A DNA stretch of 62,000 bases from Cryptomeria japonica. Its lineage: Eukaryota > Streptophyta > Pinopsida > Cupressales > Cupressaceae. Both the position numbers and the translations under genes were made by a program. The notes beneath the pieces are model-generated. The model had not been told where the DNA came from, searched no databases, and was given only the letters and a program-made list of their open reading frames with translations. Below are positions 33,600 through 45,189 of the stretch, piece by piece; the first letter of the stretch is position 1; every line of letters starts with the position of its first letter. The stretch covers positions 513,742,034 to 513,804,033 of the forward strand of contig NC_081415.1 in assembly GCF_030272615.1 (NCBI RefSeq), in the 5' to 3' direction.

Positions 33600-35930
33600 T
33601 TTAAGTATCATCTCTTAGCTTTCACATTATAATTCACATGCCCATATCAAAAATAAATGGAAGGGGTGGAATATTGAAAAATTCAAAAGCATTTTTTATG
33701 ACAAAATAAAAGTTATGAAGGAAATGGAGTTATTAAATGAAAATCTTATCAACCAAGGGATACATCTAGCAGAGTTTGAAGAAGAAAAGAGATTGAAACT
33801 AGAACTGGATGAAATTTGAGCAAGAGAGGAATTTTTTTGAAGTCAAAAATCAAGAGAGATATGGCTAAAGGAAGGGGATAAAAACACAAAGTTTTTTCAT
33901 AAATTGGCTATGGTCAACAAAAGTAAGAGAAGTGTTGTGGAGGTCAAAAAGGATGATAGATCCTTGACTCAATCAATAGAGGAAGAAAACTAGGAGGTAG
34001 TAAGTTATGTTCAAATAATTTTTAATAGGATAACTCAAATTCATGTTAGTGAATGAGAGGATCTTTTGAATAGTATCCCTGGGATCATTAGTAAGGAAGC
34101 TAACACAGATTTGTAAAAGAGTACAACTTTGGAGGAGGTTAAATTTGCCACTTTCCAACTAGGTTCAGACAAAGTGCCTGGTCCATAGGGACTACCAACA
34201 AGCTTCTGTCAATCCTTTTGAGACATTGTTGAGGAAGATATTCTTAAAGTTGTTGAAGAATCTAGAAAGAAGACCACTATGCTAGGAGTTTTTCATCATA
34301 TTTTTCTTGCACTAATTTCGAAGAAGAAGGATGCCAATAGTATGGGAGATTTCAGACCTATATCATTATGCAATAGTATCTATAATATAATTGCTAAGAT
34401 CATTGCCAATAAATTAAAGACGGTTTTGCACAAGATCATATTAAAGGAACATAGTAGCTTTTCTCCTAGGCATTCTATTGTGGAAGGTATTATTGTAACA
34501 CATGAAATAATTCATTTTTCTAGAGAGACCATCAAGCAATATTATCACATTAGATATCCTAAAACCCTATGAATTAGTAGATAGATAATTCCTAATCTCA
34601 GTTTTGATAACAAATGGGTTGAATGGATTAGGAGTTGCATCATATCTCTAAGATTCTCTATCTTGATCAATGGAGTGGCACAAGGATTCTTCGATTTAAG
34701 TAGAGATATCCAACAAAGGGTTCCTCTATCTCCTTTTTTGGTCATCATAATGAATGAGGTTCTTGGGAGGAGCATTGCTCAAGCAAGAGTAGATGGCAAG
34801 TAGAAGGGGATCATGGTGTCTGTTGGTAGAGAATGTGACACATAAGAAATTTGTTGATGATACCATCCTCTTCGGGAATGCTAGTAGAATGGAAGTGGTT
34901 GTGATTAGGATGATTTTGGATGATTACAACAAGGCTTCGAGATAGAGTTCTAATTGGAGAAACTAAAAGATATACTTCCTCAATGTTCAACCTGGGCTAG
35001 AATTAGAGATTGTGTGTATTCTAGATCTAAAAAAATTTCTAGGTAGATTCCTTAGTATGCCTTTATCTATTGGAATTAACAAGAAATGTTACTAGGAAAA
35101 TTTAATTAATTGATATAAGAAGAAAATGGAATGTGGAAAGGGAAGTGCCTAACTTCTACAGGTAGGATTCTCATGCTGAGAGTAGTCCTCTCTTCTATTC
35201 TAAATTACTCTATGTCATGTATGAAAATACCTAGGGCAGTGGAAGATATCCTGAACTAGGTAATGCGGAGGTTTTTTTGGAATGGGCCTAATGGCACAAA
35301 CAAATTTCATCTATTATTATGGAAAAATATTTGTAGACCTAAATTTGTGGGAGATTCAAGTTTGAGGAATCTTAATATCATAAACCAAGCCATGGGAGCT
35401 AATCTAGTAAGGCTCATATATACAAAGGATAATTAAAAAAATTTCAGAATACTGAGGAAGAAATACGTAGACTCTGATGATCCTCAACACTTATAACCCC
35501 CCAAGAGGCTCGACAATCTAGAATTACATACTGGATTGTCAAGAAATAATCACTAAAAATTTAACATGGGAGATTAGGAATGGGAAGAAAACCTTATTTT
35601 GGGAAGACTCTTGGGAACAATATTTGGCCCTAAGTAGGTATGAAAACCTATCAGATCTTAAAATGGAATCTAGTAGAATTTGGGGGAGGAAAGTTCAGGA
35701 TTATGGGGAGATTGTAGATAAATAGGGGATTGCAATGTGGAAATGGAAGTCCATGAATGAATTGAATGTGCCTCAAGATAAAAAATATTTTCTCTTGAAA
35801 ATATTATAGGATAGGTGTTTCTCGATTTCTAACAGGGATAATGTTGTTAGATGATGTGCAACATCAAATGGAGAGTGTAAAGTGTTACCTAAATTTTTCT
35901 ATAGCTAAATTTGGTTGCCTAATGAGGCCT
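33600..35930 (+). pseudogene. Second L1-type LINE, 5'-truncated ORF2, decayed
   Basis: A distinct L1 remnant. In order: WLKEGDKNTKFFHKLA (33,860), EEVKFATFQLGSDKVPGP (34,133-34,185), GDFRPISLCNSIYNIIAKII (34,345), a short HIRYP stretch where the LDIxKAYD-type motif should be, the FVDD box in KKFVDDTILFGNA (34,850), then RFFWNGPNGTNKFHLLLW (35,265). ORF1 and most of the endonuclease are missing, as usual for 5'-truncated LINEs. Frameshifts occur near 34,560 and 34,840, with many TAG/TAA stops. Its sequence is far from the LINE at 3673, so it is another lineage. No poly-A end or target duplication was found. Confidence 0.8.
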
Positions 35931-36583
35931 TATACATTGCAGATTAAGAAAGACACACAAATGTTTTCATATAAATCTGCATTTTTCTTATTATGAGTTC
36001 AAAATGGAAGTTTATTTCATTATGCAAGTATTTTTGAAGAAAACAATAGCAAAAGATTGTATAGAAATAGCCTTTTATTTACAAGATTTATGTAAGATAT
36101 GCCACACAAGATGTGGGATAACTGGCATAGCTATAGACATACATTCTCGTATAATTATGTAGCTAAACTATATCAACAAGGTGAAAGAATGAGTATGATA
36201 GAAGGGTGACCCATAATTGCCTAGAATGACAAGCTCGAGCTTGAAGGAGTGTCAAATATTTATCTTCTCATCCATCTTCATCTTCTTCCTCTCCCATTCC
36301 AAAAGCACCTACAAAAGATTTGATAATTATGTTAGAGAAATGAGGATAATCATACTTTCATACCCAAACTCAACATAATATATAGTCTATTTGCATAAAG
36401 ATATCAAAACATATGATTACAGCTATCAAACTACAAATGGAATAAATCAAATAAGATCAAGAAAGAGAATCAGACAGATCAAATTGACAAATCATCAAAA
36501 GCTTCATGAGCTTCTTATTTTTTAAAACTTGTTTGTTCACTTTCTAGGTATAGGACAAATTTCCATTTCATAAATATCAAGTA
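35931..36583. other. Stretch with no recognised gene
   Basis: AT-rich DNA after the second LINE; no motif, repeat or frame of note. Confidence 0.45.
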
Positions 36584-37420
36584 TGTGGGTTAAAATGGGA
36601 TCCCCCAAGGGTTGAACTCGACATACAAGTTGTAGATGTATAAAATTGACCATATTCCTAAATGAATATTTAATGTTCATTTTATTCTCAATATTCTATT
36701 TAGTTAAATCTAATTTAATTAAATCATCCACATTCTTCTATTTAATTAAATAAATTATTTTATTTATTTATTTAAATTCACTTAAGCCTTTTATATCATT
36801 TAATTGAATAAATCATTTTATTTAATTAAATCCCTTCTCTCTACTTTTAATTAAATTTACATTTAACTAAATAGTTCACCCCAATTAAATAAATCTAATT
36901 TATTTAAATCCCCCACTTGCAACCAACTTAAAATAAAACAATTTATATTAAATTAAATCCTACTATCCCTCACCCACTTGCATTTTCCTACATCTCTCAC
37001 CTGCCTCCTAACCCTCTTTCTAGATTCTTCTAGAATCCATTTAATCCTAATCAATTAACCTAAACCCTTCAATTATCCCCTTTCCCTAAATTTGAGGAGG
37101 TTACTTCTCAGATTATCATCTAGTTTAGTTCATTTGTTAGAATCATGCATAAATAAGATGCATTCATACTAAATTTAATCCAAAGCATCCCTCATTCTTG
37201 CATTTGTCATCCCTAAGTCACTTTGCTCAATGATCTGAGAGAAAAGACATTGGCTTGATGGACCTTGTGAGATAGAGAACCATGGAACACTCCTTGGGAA
37301 GTTGAGCTATTCTTCATAGCTCCATAACTTGCTCCAAGGGTCCGATGGGTGTGTGGGCAAATCTTTGAACATTTTCACAATTTAAAGTTTCATTGAATTG
37401 CTTTTCCCGCATACACAAGT
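36584..37420 (+). mobile_element. Possible gypsy-type LTR
   Basis: Starts TGTGGGTTAAAATGGGATCC, has a long tract of TTTAATTAAATAAATT-like repeats (36,700-36,960), and ends near CCCGCATACACA. These resemble edges and content of plant gypsy LTRs, but no polypurine tract, PBS or target duplication was found next to it. Confidence 0.35.
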
Positions 37421-40400
37421 CATCATTCACAGGATGACACTAAGCAGTTGTCAAACATAGAGTACAATCATGTCCATGGTCCCATATACTGTCAATCAAT
37501 GATAGTATAAATTGTCATCCAATGGCAGTATATACAACAATGAACGTGATTGTATTTAATAAAAAATAGCTAGTTACTAGAGCTATCATGTGAATAAGAG
37601 AGGAAAAGGAAAGAAGGAGTGAACCAATAAGGAGGAGAATTTTTGGTTTTTAGCACAAGTAGCTAGCACAGAACAATGAAAGCAATAAATTTTAGAAGTA
37701 GAATAAGAAGGAAAGATAGCTTTGGATAAAATAAAAAATACTCTAGTTGTGATAGCCAATAATGTAAAAACCAAAAATCCCCACCTCTTTTTAGTTTGCA
37801 CAAATATCTTCCAGTTAACTGGAATAGGATAAAACATGAGAAGAACATTCATAGGCATATAGAATATTATCATGAGAATATAGTGATTCAAGCATTAAAG
37901 GAATAGCTACAATAGTATGTTATAGTTTCACAGAGCCAACTTGATTATCCCAGGATAGTAGCAACCAAAATGCATGATGATTTTCGGTATACAAACCATG
38001 GACACAATATGAAAACCACAAAGAGTACCTAGGTACATCGAACAAAATTTTTAGTCCTCATATGAGAGTAACAATCAATGACTATGAGGACAAGGATAGT
38101 AACAATAATACATACTAAATACAAAGACAAACTTCACTATCAAGAAAGGTCAAGATAAAAATAAAATCTTTATTCAAAGTCACAAGCATACGTGAACAAA
38201 GCCGACATGGAACAGTCTCAGATATTTATTCAGTGATAAGAGTTTACAATCATAGCAACCTCATAGGAAGTTACAACCATCAAAACACAAAAATATTAGC
38301 ATTTATAGGCCTGATAAGTAGCCCTAATGATCAATCAATGACAAAGAAGTAGTGACAGTGAGAAGGTTATCAGTGATCATAATAGTCCTCAATCAATGCA
38401 TACAAAGGACCAGATAACAGTCATTAAGATAATTTGTAGCAGAGGAAAGTTAAAGCTTTCATAAAAGTGAATCTTAGACACCAAACATAATATCAATTAA
38501 GCATATCAAGGATAATGGTATAAGGGACAGTCTCATAACACAGTGCAACAAACTCAAACAACCATCTAAAGTCACATCGATGAAGGACCTTAGCAGCATA
38601 AACAGAGTCCCTTTATCAGAAACATAAGCATGTAACCAAAGAAAGAGAGCATGGCAACCAAGAGGTGCAACCAAAACAAGAATTAAAAAAAAACCATGAA
38701 ATACTCAGAGCATCATACATTAAGGTAGCAATCCAAGAAGTATTAGCAAGAATGTGTCAAACTTTAGTATTAGAAAATTAGATTAAGAAGAGATTGTCAT
38801 CGCATATTATTAAAAGCTAATGACAATCAAAGGAAGTTATATCAAATAATCAAAGAAACATCATAGTGGTATCTAAATCATGAGGGGGGAAATCAAGCCT
38901 AACTGCTACAACACAAAGAAAGCAGCATTATAAAGTCACCATCATTATCTTTGAAGATACTATAGTAGTGGTCATATCAACCAGTAAATACTTCAAATGT
39001 TTGGTATACCATACATCATTGCACCAATGGTAGTAGAAGTCCAATGAGTATATTTTAAATGCATACACCTAATTGATGGTGTTGTAACTAATTATTATGA
39101 TATATTCTTAGTTGGTGCTAGGAATATTTATACTTTTTTTGATATGATAATTTTGTTATACATGCATGAATCTCACCTTCCTTCAAAGAAAATGGGTAGA
39201 CTTTTCTTCCCTCCATTTCAAAGTATCTTCCTCCCCTTCCTAACTCCAATCCAAACAATTTGTGATTTACAATAATGAAATTCAAATAGTGGCTAAGAGT
39301 TCATAAAAGTGTGAATCTACTTTGAAAATGTCTACAAGTCTAGAGAAATAATTAGAACATTTACAATGAGTGTAAAACATAGATTAAAAAAATGAAGGGT
39401 ATATAATATTATTTATTATATTGTTCACTACTCTGATAAGAAAAACACACTAAATAAAGTAACTTAAAAATAAATATTTATGTAATTATAGTGGATGCAA
39501 CATCAAAAGGGAGATATCAATGCTTATGTTTATCTCTTAGTCTTACAAAGCATTCAAAGAGAATAATCAATGTATGCATAAAAAATAAATACTAGTCATT
39601 AAAACATAAGAAATATAAATATAATAATGTGGTAAGTATAAAATATAAACATAGAACACATACAAAGATAAATAATGGTAATACAAATACACAAACACGA
39701 AAAATATTGTCACAACTAAAATATATTCTAAATATACAAGGTAGCACTTTCATGAGGGAAAATATATGGATATTCAAAGGAGGTGGACAAGTAGCTAGGT
39801 CATAGAGATGAGACCTAGACAAATGTGCAATATAAATAAGAAAATGAAGAATAAAATTTAGTTATTAAAATTGCAAACTAGCTAATAAAAACTAGTCATG
39901 ACAATAAGGCTTGTAAGGTAGTACCAAATACAAGGCCATGCTTGGAAAAAATGTAAATTTATCATGCCAATGGTAAAAAATTATGCAAACAAGACTAGAA
40001 GTTCTTATCAAACTACCCAATCTTGTAGCCTTTACATATCATCCCACCCACATAAACACATTTGAAATAAAGCTTGAAACATATATTTATTAAAAATTCA
40101 TTCAAGAACAATTACATATATGGAGGACTTCAACAAGGAAGAAAATTAAGAAATCTTACTAGAATTTTACGCATTTCAAGCCTACCTTCAAATCTTCAAA
40201 CCCTACTTTTTAGTGAAAAATACTTTCTAGTGACTGGAAAGATGGGAATGCTACTCTTTTTACTTGCTATGTTGTTGATAATAATTTTTTCTTCTACGCT
40301 AAAGTGATCATTCACTCTAATGTTCTCACCCAGATTTAGGTGAAAGCTAGAAAATTTGCATTTGGAGTTGCCCATCTCTAAGAGCTATTGGACAATTGAG

Positions 40401-40990
40401 CAATGCCCCTAATCTCCTCTCAAGGGCATTGGCATGGATGTAGCCAATCAACCACATGTGATCATTGAAGTTGTGCAATGTGGAAATCGTAGTTCTCATT
40501 CCAATGGCCCCTTGTGTTAGAATCCTATGAACACTATCGCCCATGGAGGATGGTTTTAGCTTTCTCCTAGGTGGGATTCTAGCTAGCTAAACATTATTGA
40601 ATTCCGTTATGTAGCTCGCTATTTCTCTAGTTGAAGATTAGTATCTATCCAAATAAAATGAAGAAAACACTGCCACTTTGATTGGCTAGGCGTCGATTGA
40701 AGACTGCACCCCTGACAATGCTAGTGGGAAACTTCATGATGAAGATCCTCCTCCACCAACATAACTTTAACTACATAAATTCATCTGTGGACTCAATCCT
40801 TATTATTTGAATCTTTTATTAGATTCTATGAATGTGTTCTTTATCAATTTTTATTTTTTTTAATATTATACTATTTCATCTTTGTTTAAATAAAATTTAA
40901 TAAAAATATTTAAAAAATCTATACAATTTTAGAAAATTATCTTTATAGATTATCTTAGTATTTTTAAAGGAGTTGGAAGTGAAAATCGAA
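37421..40990. other. Long stretch with no recognised gene
   Basis: Contains a region of scattered ATCAATGAC-like motifs (37,480-38,900) and AT-rich DNA. Minus-strand frames at 37,586-37,891, 38,474-38,674, 39,592-39,822 and 40,347-40,544 are short, hydrophobic or featureless, and I could not assign them. Confidence 0.5.
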
Positions 40991-41228
40991 TAAGATGGAA
41001 TTGAGGCGTCTAAAACTAGGGTTTGCGGACCACATCACTTCCCACTATGACGACGATGATGATGCCTACCTCTTTCCTCCACCTTGCTTGATATTTTATT
41101 AACTTACTTTCCTCCTATACAATAATTGAGTCGGATCTACGCAGTTTTGTGGCGGACTTTTCTTCTAATTGTCTGTGATTTTGTCGGCCCATCCTCTGTT
41201 GCAGGTAACCAGAGAAAACAAGAACAAG

Positions 41229-42241
41229 ATGAATAGGGAACTCTTCCTTGCTTTCGAATTTGGTCCGGTTCCTACTACCTTTCAAAATTTTCAGGATTTT
41301 CATCAGCGGTTCTCGCATTTGCTAGACGACGTTACTTTCCAAAAAAATTCTCCTCTTCATATTGCAGCAAGGTAAGGCCATACAGATCTTGTTAGATGGA
41401 TTCTTGGTGAGAAACCCTCTTTGGCTCAATCTCGGAACAAGGATAACAACACGCCACTGCACGAAGCTGCCAAAAGCGGCAATCTAGATGTCGTCGAAAT
41501 TTTCCTGCAACACGAAGATAGATCTGACTACATGCAATACAATAAGTTTAAAGAGACACCTCTGGTGATAGCTTCGCAGTATGGCGGCGTGGAAATTGTT
41601 GACCGTTTATTGGAGGGCAGGTTATCTGAAGATCTATTTGAATGGCATCGATCTCTTAAAGAGGCAGCTTACAGGGGATATGAAGGTATGTTCACACGTT
41701 ATTTCTCTAAGTTGAACTGAATATTAAATTTGCAGATACACCAAATATATTGAGATCAGCCAATGTAAATGTGACGCGGGTGTAGTTCTGGCAATGCTCA
41801 ACAATATACACAATCTAGGTAATATTCAGAATATTGCCTTGAATGTACTGCTTCCTCTTAGAACCACGATTCTGCATACTGTCGTGCAAGGAGGACATCT
41901 AAATCATAATTCGTGGCAGATCGCCTCTACTGCAACATATGCCTTTGTCTTCACCATTTCCACCTCAATTGGCGATGTAGTGGGCATTCTAATCGATGCC
42001 ACTATGGAGGGATACTTGACCGCTTCGGTTTTATGCAATTTCAATGGGTTTGGTCTGTGAAATCTTCATTTATGTGGCTACAAATCAACTTCTGAAGCTA
42101 GGGACGACACATCGTAATTCTCATAACCACGAGATTTCATTGTATAAGCCATTTTACAGTTTTATGGCTGTTGTTCTTGGTTATGGACTGATTACAGTAG
42201 TATCTCTTTGTCATTCTTTTGACTATGTGAAAATGTGTTGA
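41229..42241 (+). pseudogene. Ankyrin-repeat protein pseudogene
   Basis: The only host-gene-like coding signal. From ATG 41,229 (in AACAAGATGAATAGG), one frame gives ankyrin repeats: NSPLHIAAR, a TAA stop (41,373-41,375), GHTDLVRWILGEKP, NNTPLHEAAKSGNLDVVEIFL and ETPLVIASQYGGVEIVDRLL. A donor-like GTATGT at 41,686 and an acceptor TTTGCAG ending at 41,735 would remove a 50-bp intron and continue as DTPNILRSANVNVTRV before a stop. Further downstream another frame has ILHTVVQGGHLN, then hydrophobic stretches (41,930-42,060; 42,140-42,230) that could be membrane segments, as in ankyrin-TM (ACD6-like) proteins. Stops and a frameshift make it non-functional as read. Confidence 0.75.
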
Positions 42242-43871
42242 ATGCCATAGGGCTGATAAAATGTTGATGAGTGAACCCCCTAAGTTAGATTCTTCAATGG
42301 CCTACCAATTCCTCTATCATAATAAACGTCCAGTATTTATCTTCTTTTAAAGGCATATGTTGGCGATCTGTCTACTCAAACAGATTATGATATCACCTTC
42401 AAAATGTGAGGTTGTAATTCATTCCCCAATCTCGTCACTAGGTGGATTGCCATATCACCTATGTGCTTAGATCATCGGCTAAAAGTAATGAAACCTCCTA
42501 TCATGTAAATACAACCTTAGCCAAGGTATGATAATATTCCCAAAAAGACTCTATTGGAAAAAGGATTATTTCTAATGGCATGTTGAGGAATTAAGAAAAT
42601 ATAATTTACTTTAAAATATTTCATCTGAATATCCACCATAAAACTATAAGATGATACTTTGGAAGAAGATAAAAATATAGTTTGAAACATTTTAGTGTAA
42701 TAATAATTCAAATTATTTTGAAATTGAATAATTTTTTTCTACAAAATTGAAGAAGAGAAAAATTATAATGTTCAATTTGTGTGTCTCACAACCTTATTCA
42801 GTTAGAATTAGACAATTAGATAGATATAATGATATCATATTTGATAAAATGATTATAATAATATTCTTTCTTTGTCTTTTTTTTTTTGCATCATTACAAT
42901 TTCTTAATCTGAAAAAACCCTCTATCCATTCTTCAAAGCAGTATGAGAGCTAAAGATTGAGATGATTGAAAGATTAATATTGCAAGAGATCAAGTAATAT
43001 CAACACTAAAGGAAATCAAGACAATCCATAAAACTAATATTGTTGAGTTTATCCACAAGGTTTGGATTCATTCTTGTAAACATATAAGAGAATTTTTTTT
43101 CAATTTTCTATATATGAAACTAATACTTCTATTATTTCTCATAAACAAATGCTAATCTAGTCATCTTATTTATCCTTTAAGCATGCTTTCAAATCATTGG
43201 TTTTGGTTTTTCATGGTAGTGGTAGTGAAAAATCCCACTTTAGAGCTAGAAGAAGAAATTTGCACAAAGTTGAAAGAACCACCACAGTAAATTTAAGTGA
43301 AATAAGTACCAACTAAAATATAAGACAATACTCCTTATAAGTAATTATCATTATTATCTTTCATAAAGGAAAGTAAACTTTTTAAAATAATATATTCCTT
43401 ATCTAAGCATTGGATAGAACAATGATCACTCCATCCTTATACATAAAAATGGAAATTTCTCTATATCAATTAAATACATAAAAAATAATTTTAGTGTTCA
43501 ATAGTTATTCTATTTTTTAAAATTCTACTACTTATTTAATGTAGAAAAGGAAAAACTAAATTAGTAGGTTTCAAAATTTGATTTTTTTTTGGGTAAAATT
43601 AGATGAAATAGCACACAAGCAATTAAATTTTCTTGGAAGCAATTTAATTAATTTTTCGCACTTGATAAAAACTTGATTTAATTTTGTTCTCATATTATAA
43701 CCAGCTTATTAAATATATTTGTAACAACTTATCTCTTAAATGTTTATTTGAGATAGAAAATAAAGTCCAATACATGGTTAATGTTGACCAATCTATAACT
43801 AATTTGTTATAAGAGACCATATGAACTAATTGTACTATTAATTAATTTAAAATATCCCTCATAAATTAGGT
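42242..43871. other. AT-rich stretch, nothing recognised
   Basis: Low-GC sequence downstream of the ankyrin pseudogene with chance frames only. Confidence 0.5.
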
Positions 43872-44183
43872 TGTTATGATCATAATGTGATAGATTTCTA
43901 TGTATTTATTATATATTCTTAAGTATAATAAATATAAGCACTTGTAACATGCTTAATCTTAACATAAATATTATTTAATACACTAATCCATTTTAACTAG
44001 GATGATAAGGTATGTCCTACATAGTTAAGAACATAAATAAGTAAGATAAACCTCTTCCATATCATTATATCATGTATCATTGAATTCATATATTATTATC
44101 TCACTATTGGAGGTCACTTGGAACCTCAAAGTGGTCAACTATGCTTTTTACTTCTACTTTTATTTCCAAAAAATGTTCTAACA
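43872..44183 (+). mobile_element. Copia-type 5' LTR remnant, plus strand
   Basis: The segment ends GTTCTAACA two bases before a clear copia primer-binding site. A TG-start candidate (TGTTATGATCATAATG) lies at 43,872, giving a 312-bp LTR, but earlier starts are possible. No copia coding region follows, so the element is truncated or deleted internally. Confidence 0.5.
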
Positions 44184-44185
44184 AG

Positions 44186-44201
44186 TGGTATTAGAGCTAT
44201 G
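44186..44201 (+). other. Copia primer-binding site
   Basis: TGGTATTAGAGCTATG is one base from the common TGGTATCAGAGC form, complementary to initiator methionine tRNA, that primes many plant Ty1/copia elements. Confidence 0.75.
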
Positions 44202-44690
44202 ATTTGAGCCAACATTCTTGTTTCCACTGTAACTTAGAGAATGATATGAATTTTAAAAAATTTCATTGTTTGCTAAATAATATTTTAGAAAAATATTTTT
44301 ACTTTAAATTTATGTTCTCTAAAAGCTAGTGAGATTTTATGTTTTTTATTTTTATTTTTGCTTGATAATATGTGTTTTTTTAATTCAAAGAAGAAACAGA
44401 GTACATCCATGGAAATTCCAGAATCATAGACAAAAAATAGAACTCCCCAAACCACCCCACCTCACTAGATAACCAGTTGCTAACTAACCCCTAAAATTTA
44501 CGGGAACCATCATCCCCATACATATACAAAAATTACATTTACAGTTTCAATTTTAAAACAGGAAAATACAAATCTTGTGAACTACCCAAATGGTTTGAGT
44601 GCAAGAATTAAAATATGTAGACCAATTTAGTTCAATAATAAACAGTTTAACTGTAAAATAAAAAAGGAAAGAGTATATTCATGCACCTTG
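44202..44690. other. Stretch after copia PBS, no recognised gene
   Basis: AT-rich sequence with no gag-like frame. Confidence 0.45.
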
Positions 44691-45143
44691 AGAGCTCCTT
44701 GCCTCCACCTTACGTGGTCATAACACTCTACCTTCCACAATGCCAACTTCCATCTTGGCTTGTTGAAGCAGTTCATCAAGCTCCTTAATATGCACAATAA
44801 GTTTCAATGCTTCCCAACCTCGTGTAGCTTCCGCCCTCTAGTGTGCTCTACGACAATCTTCTGGCCATAGGATGAAAGACGGGGGTTTCTTGAGTTGTTT
44901 GTATTGCACCACTGCAATTCCCTCATTCTAATCTAAACCTACTCCCATGATTTCCCATTCTGTAATTGAATTCATACCACCAAAGAAGTCACTATGCACA
45001 ATTGACTCCATCATCTTTTTTAGCACCACCACTAGTTCACCAAGGTTCAACCCCCACACCATGACTAATGAGAGCACGTCCATGTTCTTGAGATACCTGT
45101 GTCTTAGGTTCCCAAAAACCTTCCCCAAAATTAACTTGTACAC
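44691..45143 (-). pseudogene. Unassigned coding remnant, minus strand
   Basis: From 45,143 downward one frame runs to about 44,691 with three TAG/TGA-type breaks. It includes GVGLD, PPSFILWPEDCRRAH, RGWEALKLIVHIKELDELL and QQAKMEVGIVEGRV. The last part is helix-prone. The continuity across 450 bp suggests former coding, but I do not recognise the family. It could be a gag or accessory ORF of a retrotransposon. Confidence 0.4.
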
Positions 45144-45189
45144 ACAATCAAATTTTCATCTTGAAAGACAAACATCTATTAGACACAAT

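Noticed and set aside
37586-37891. Minus-strand frame of 101 codons with hydrophobic product
   Set aside because: No conserved motif and a biased composition from AT-rich DNA; no paralogue seen in the window.
40347-40544. Minus-strand frame with a fairly protein-like sequence
   Set aside because: Only 65 codons, no recognised family, and no continuation in neighbouring frames; too weak to call.
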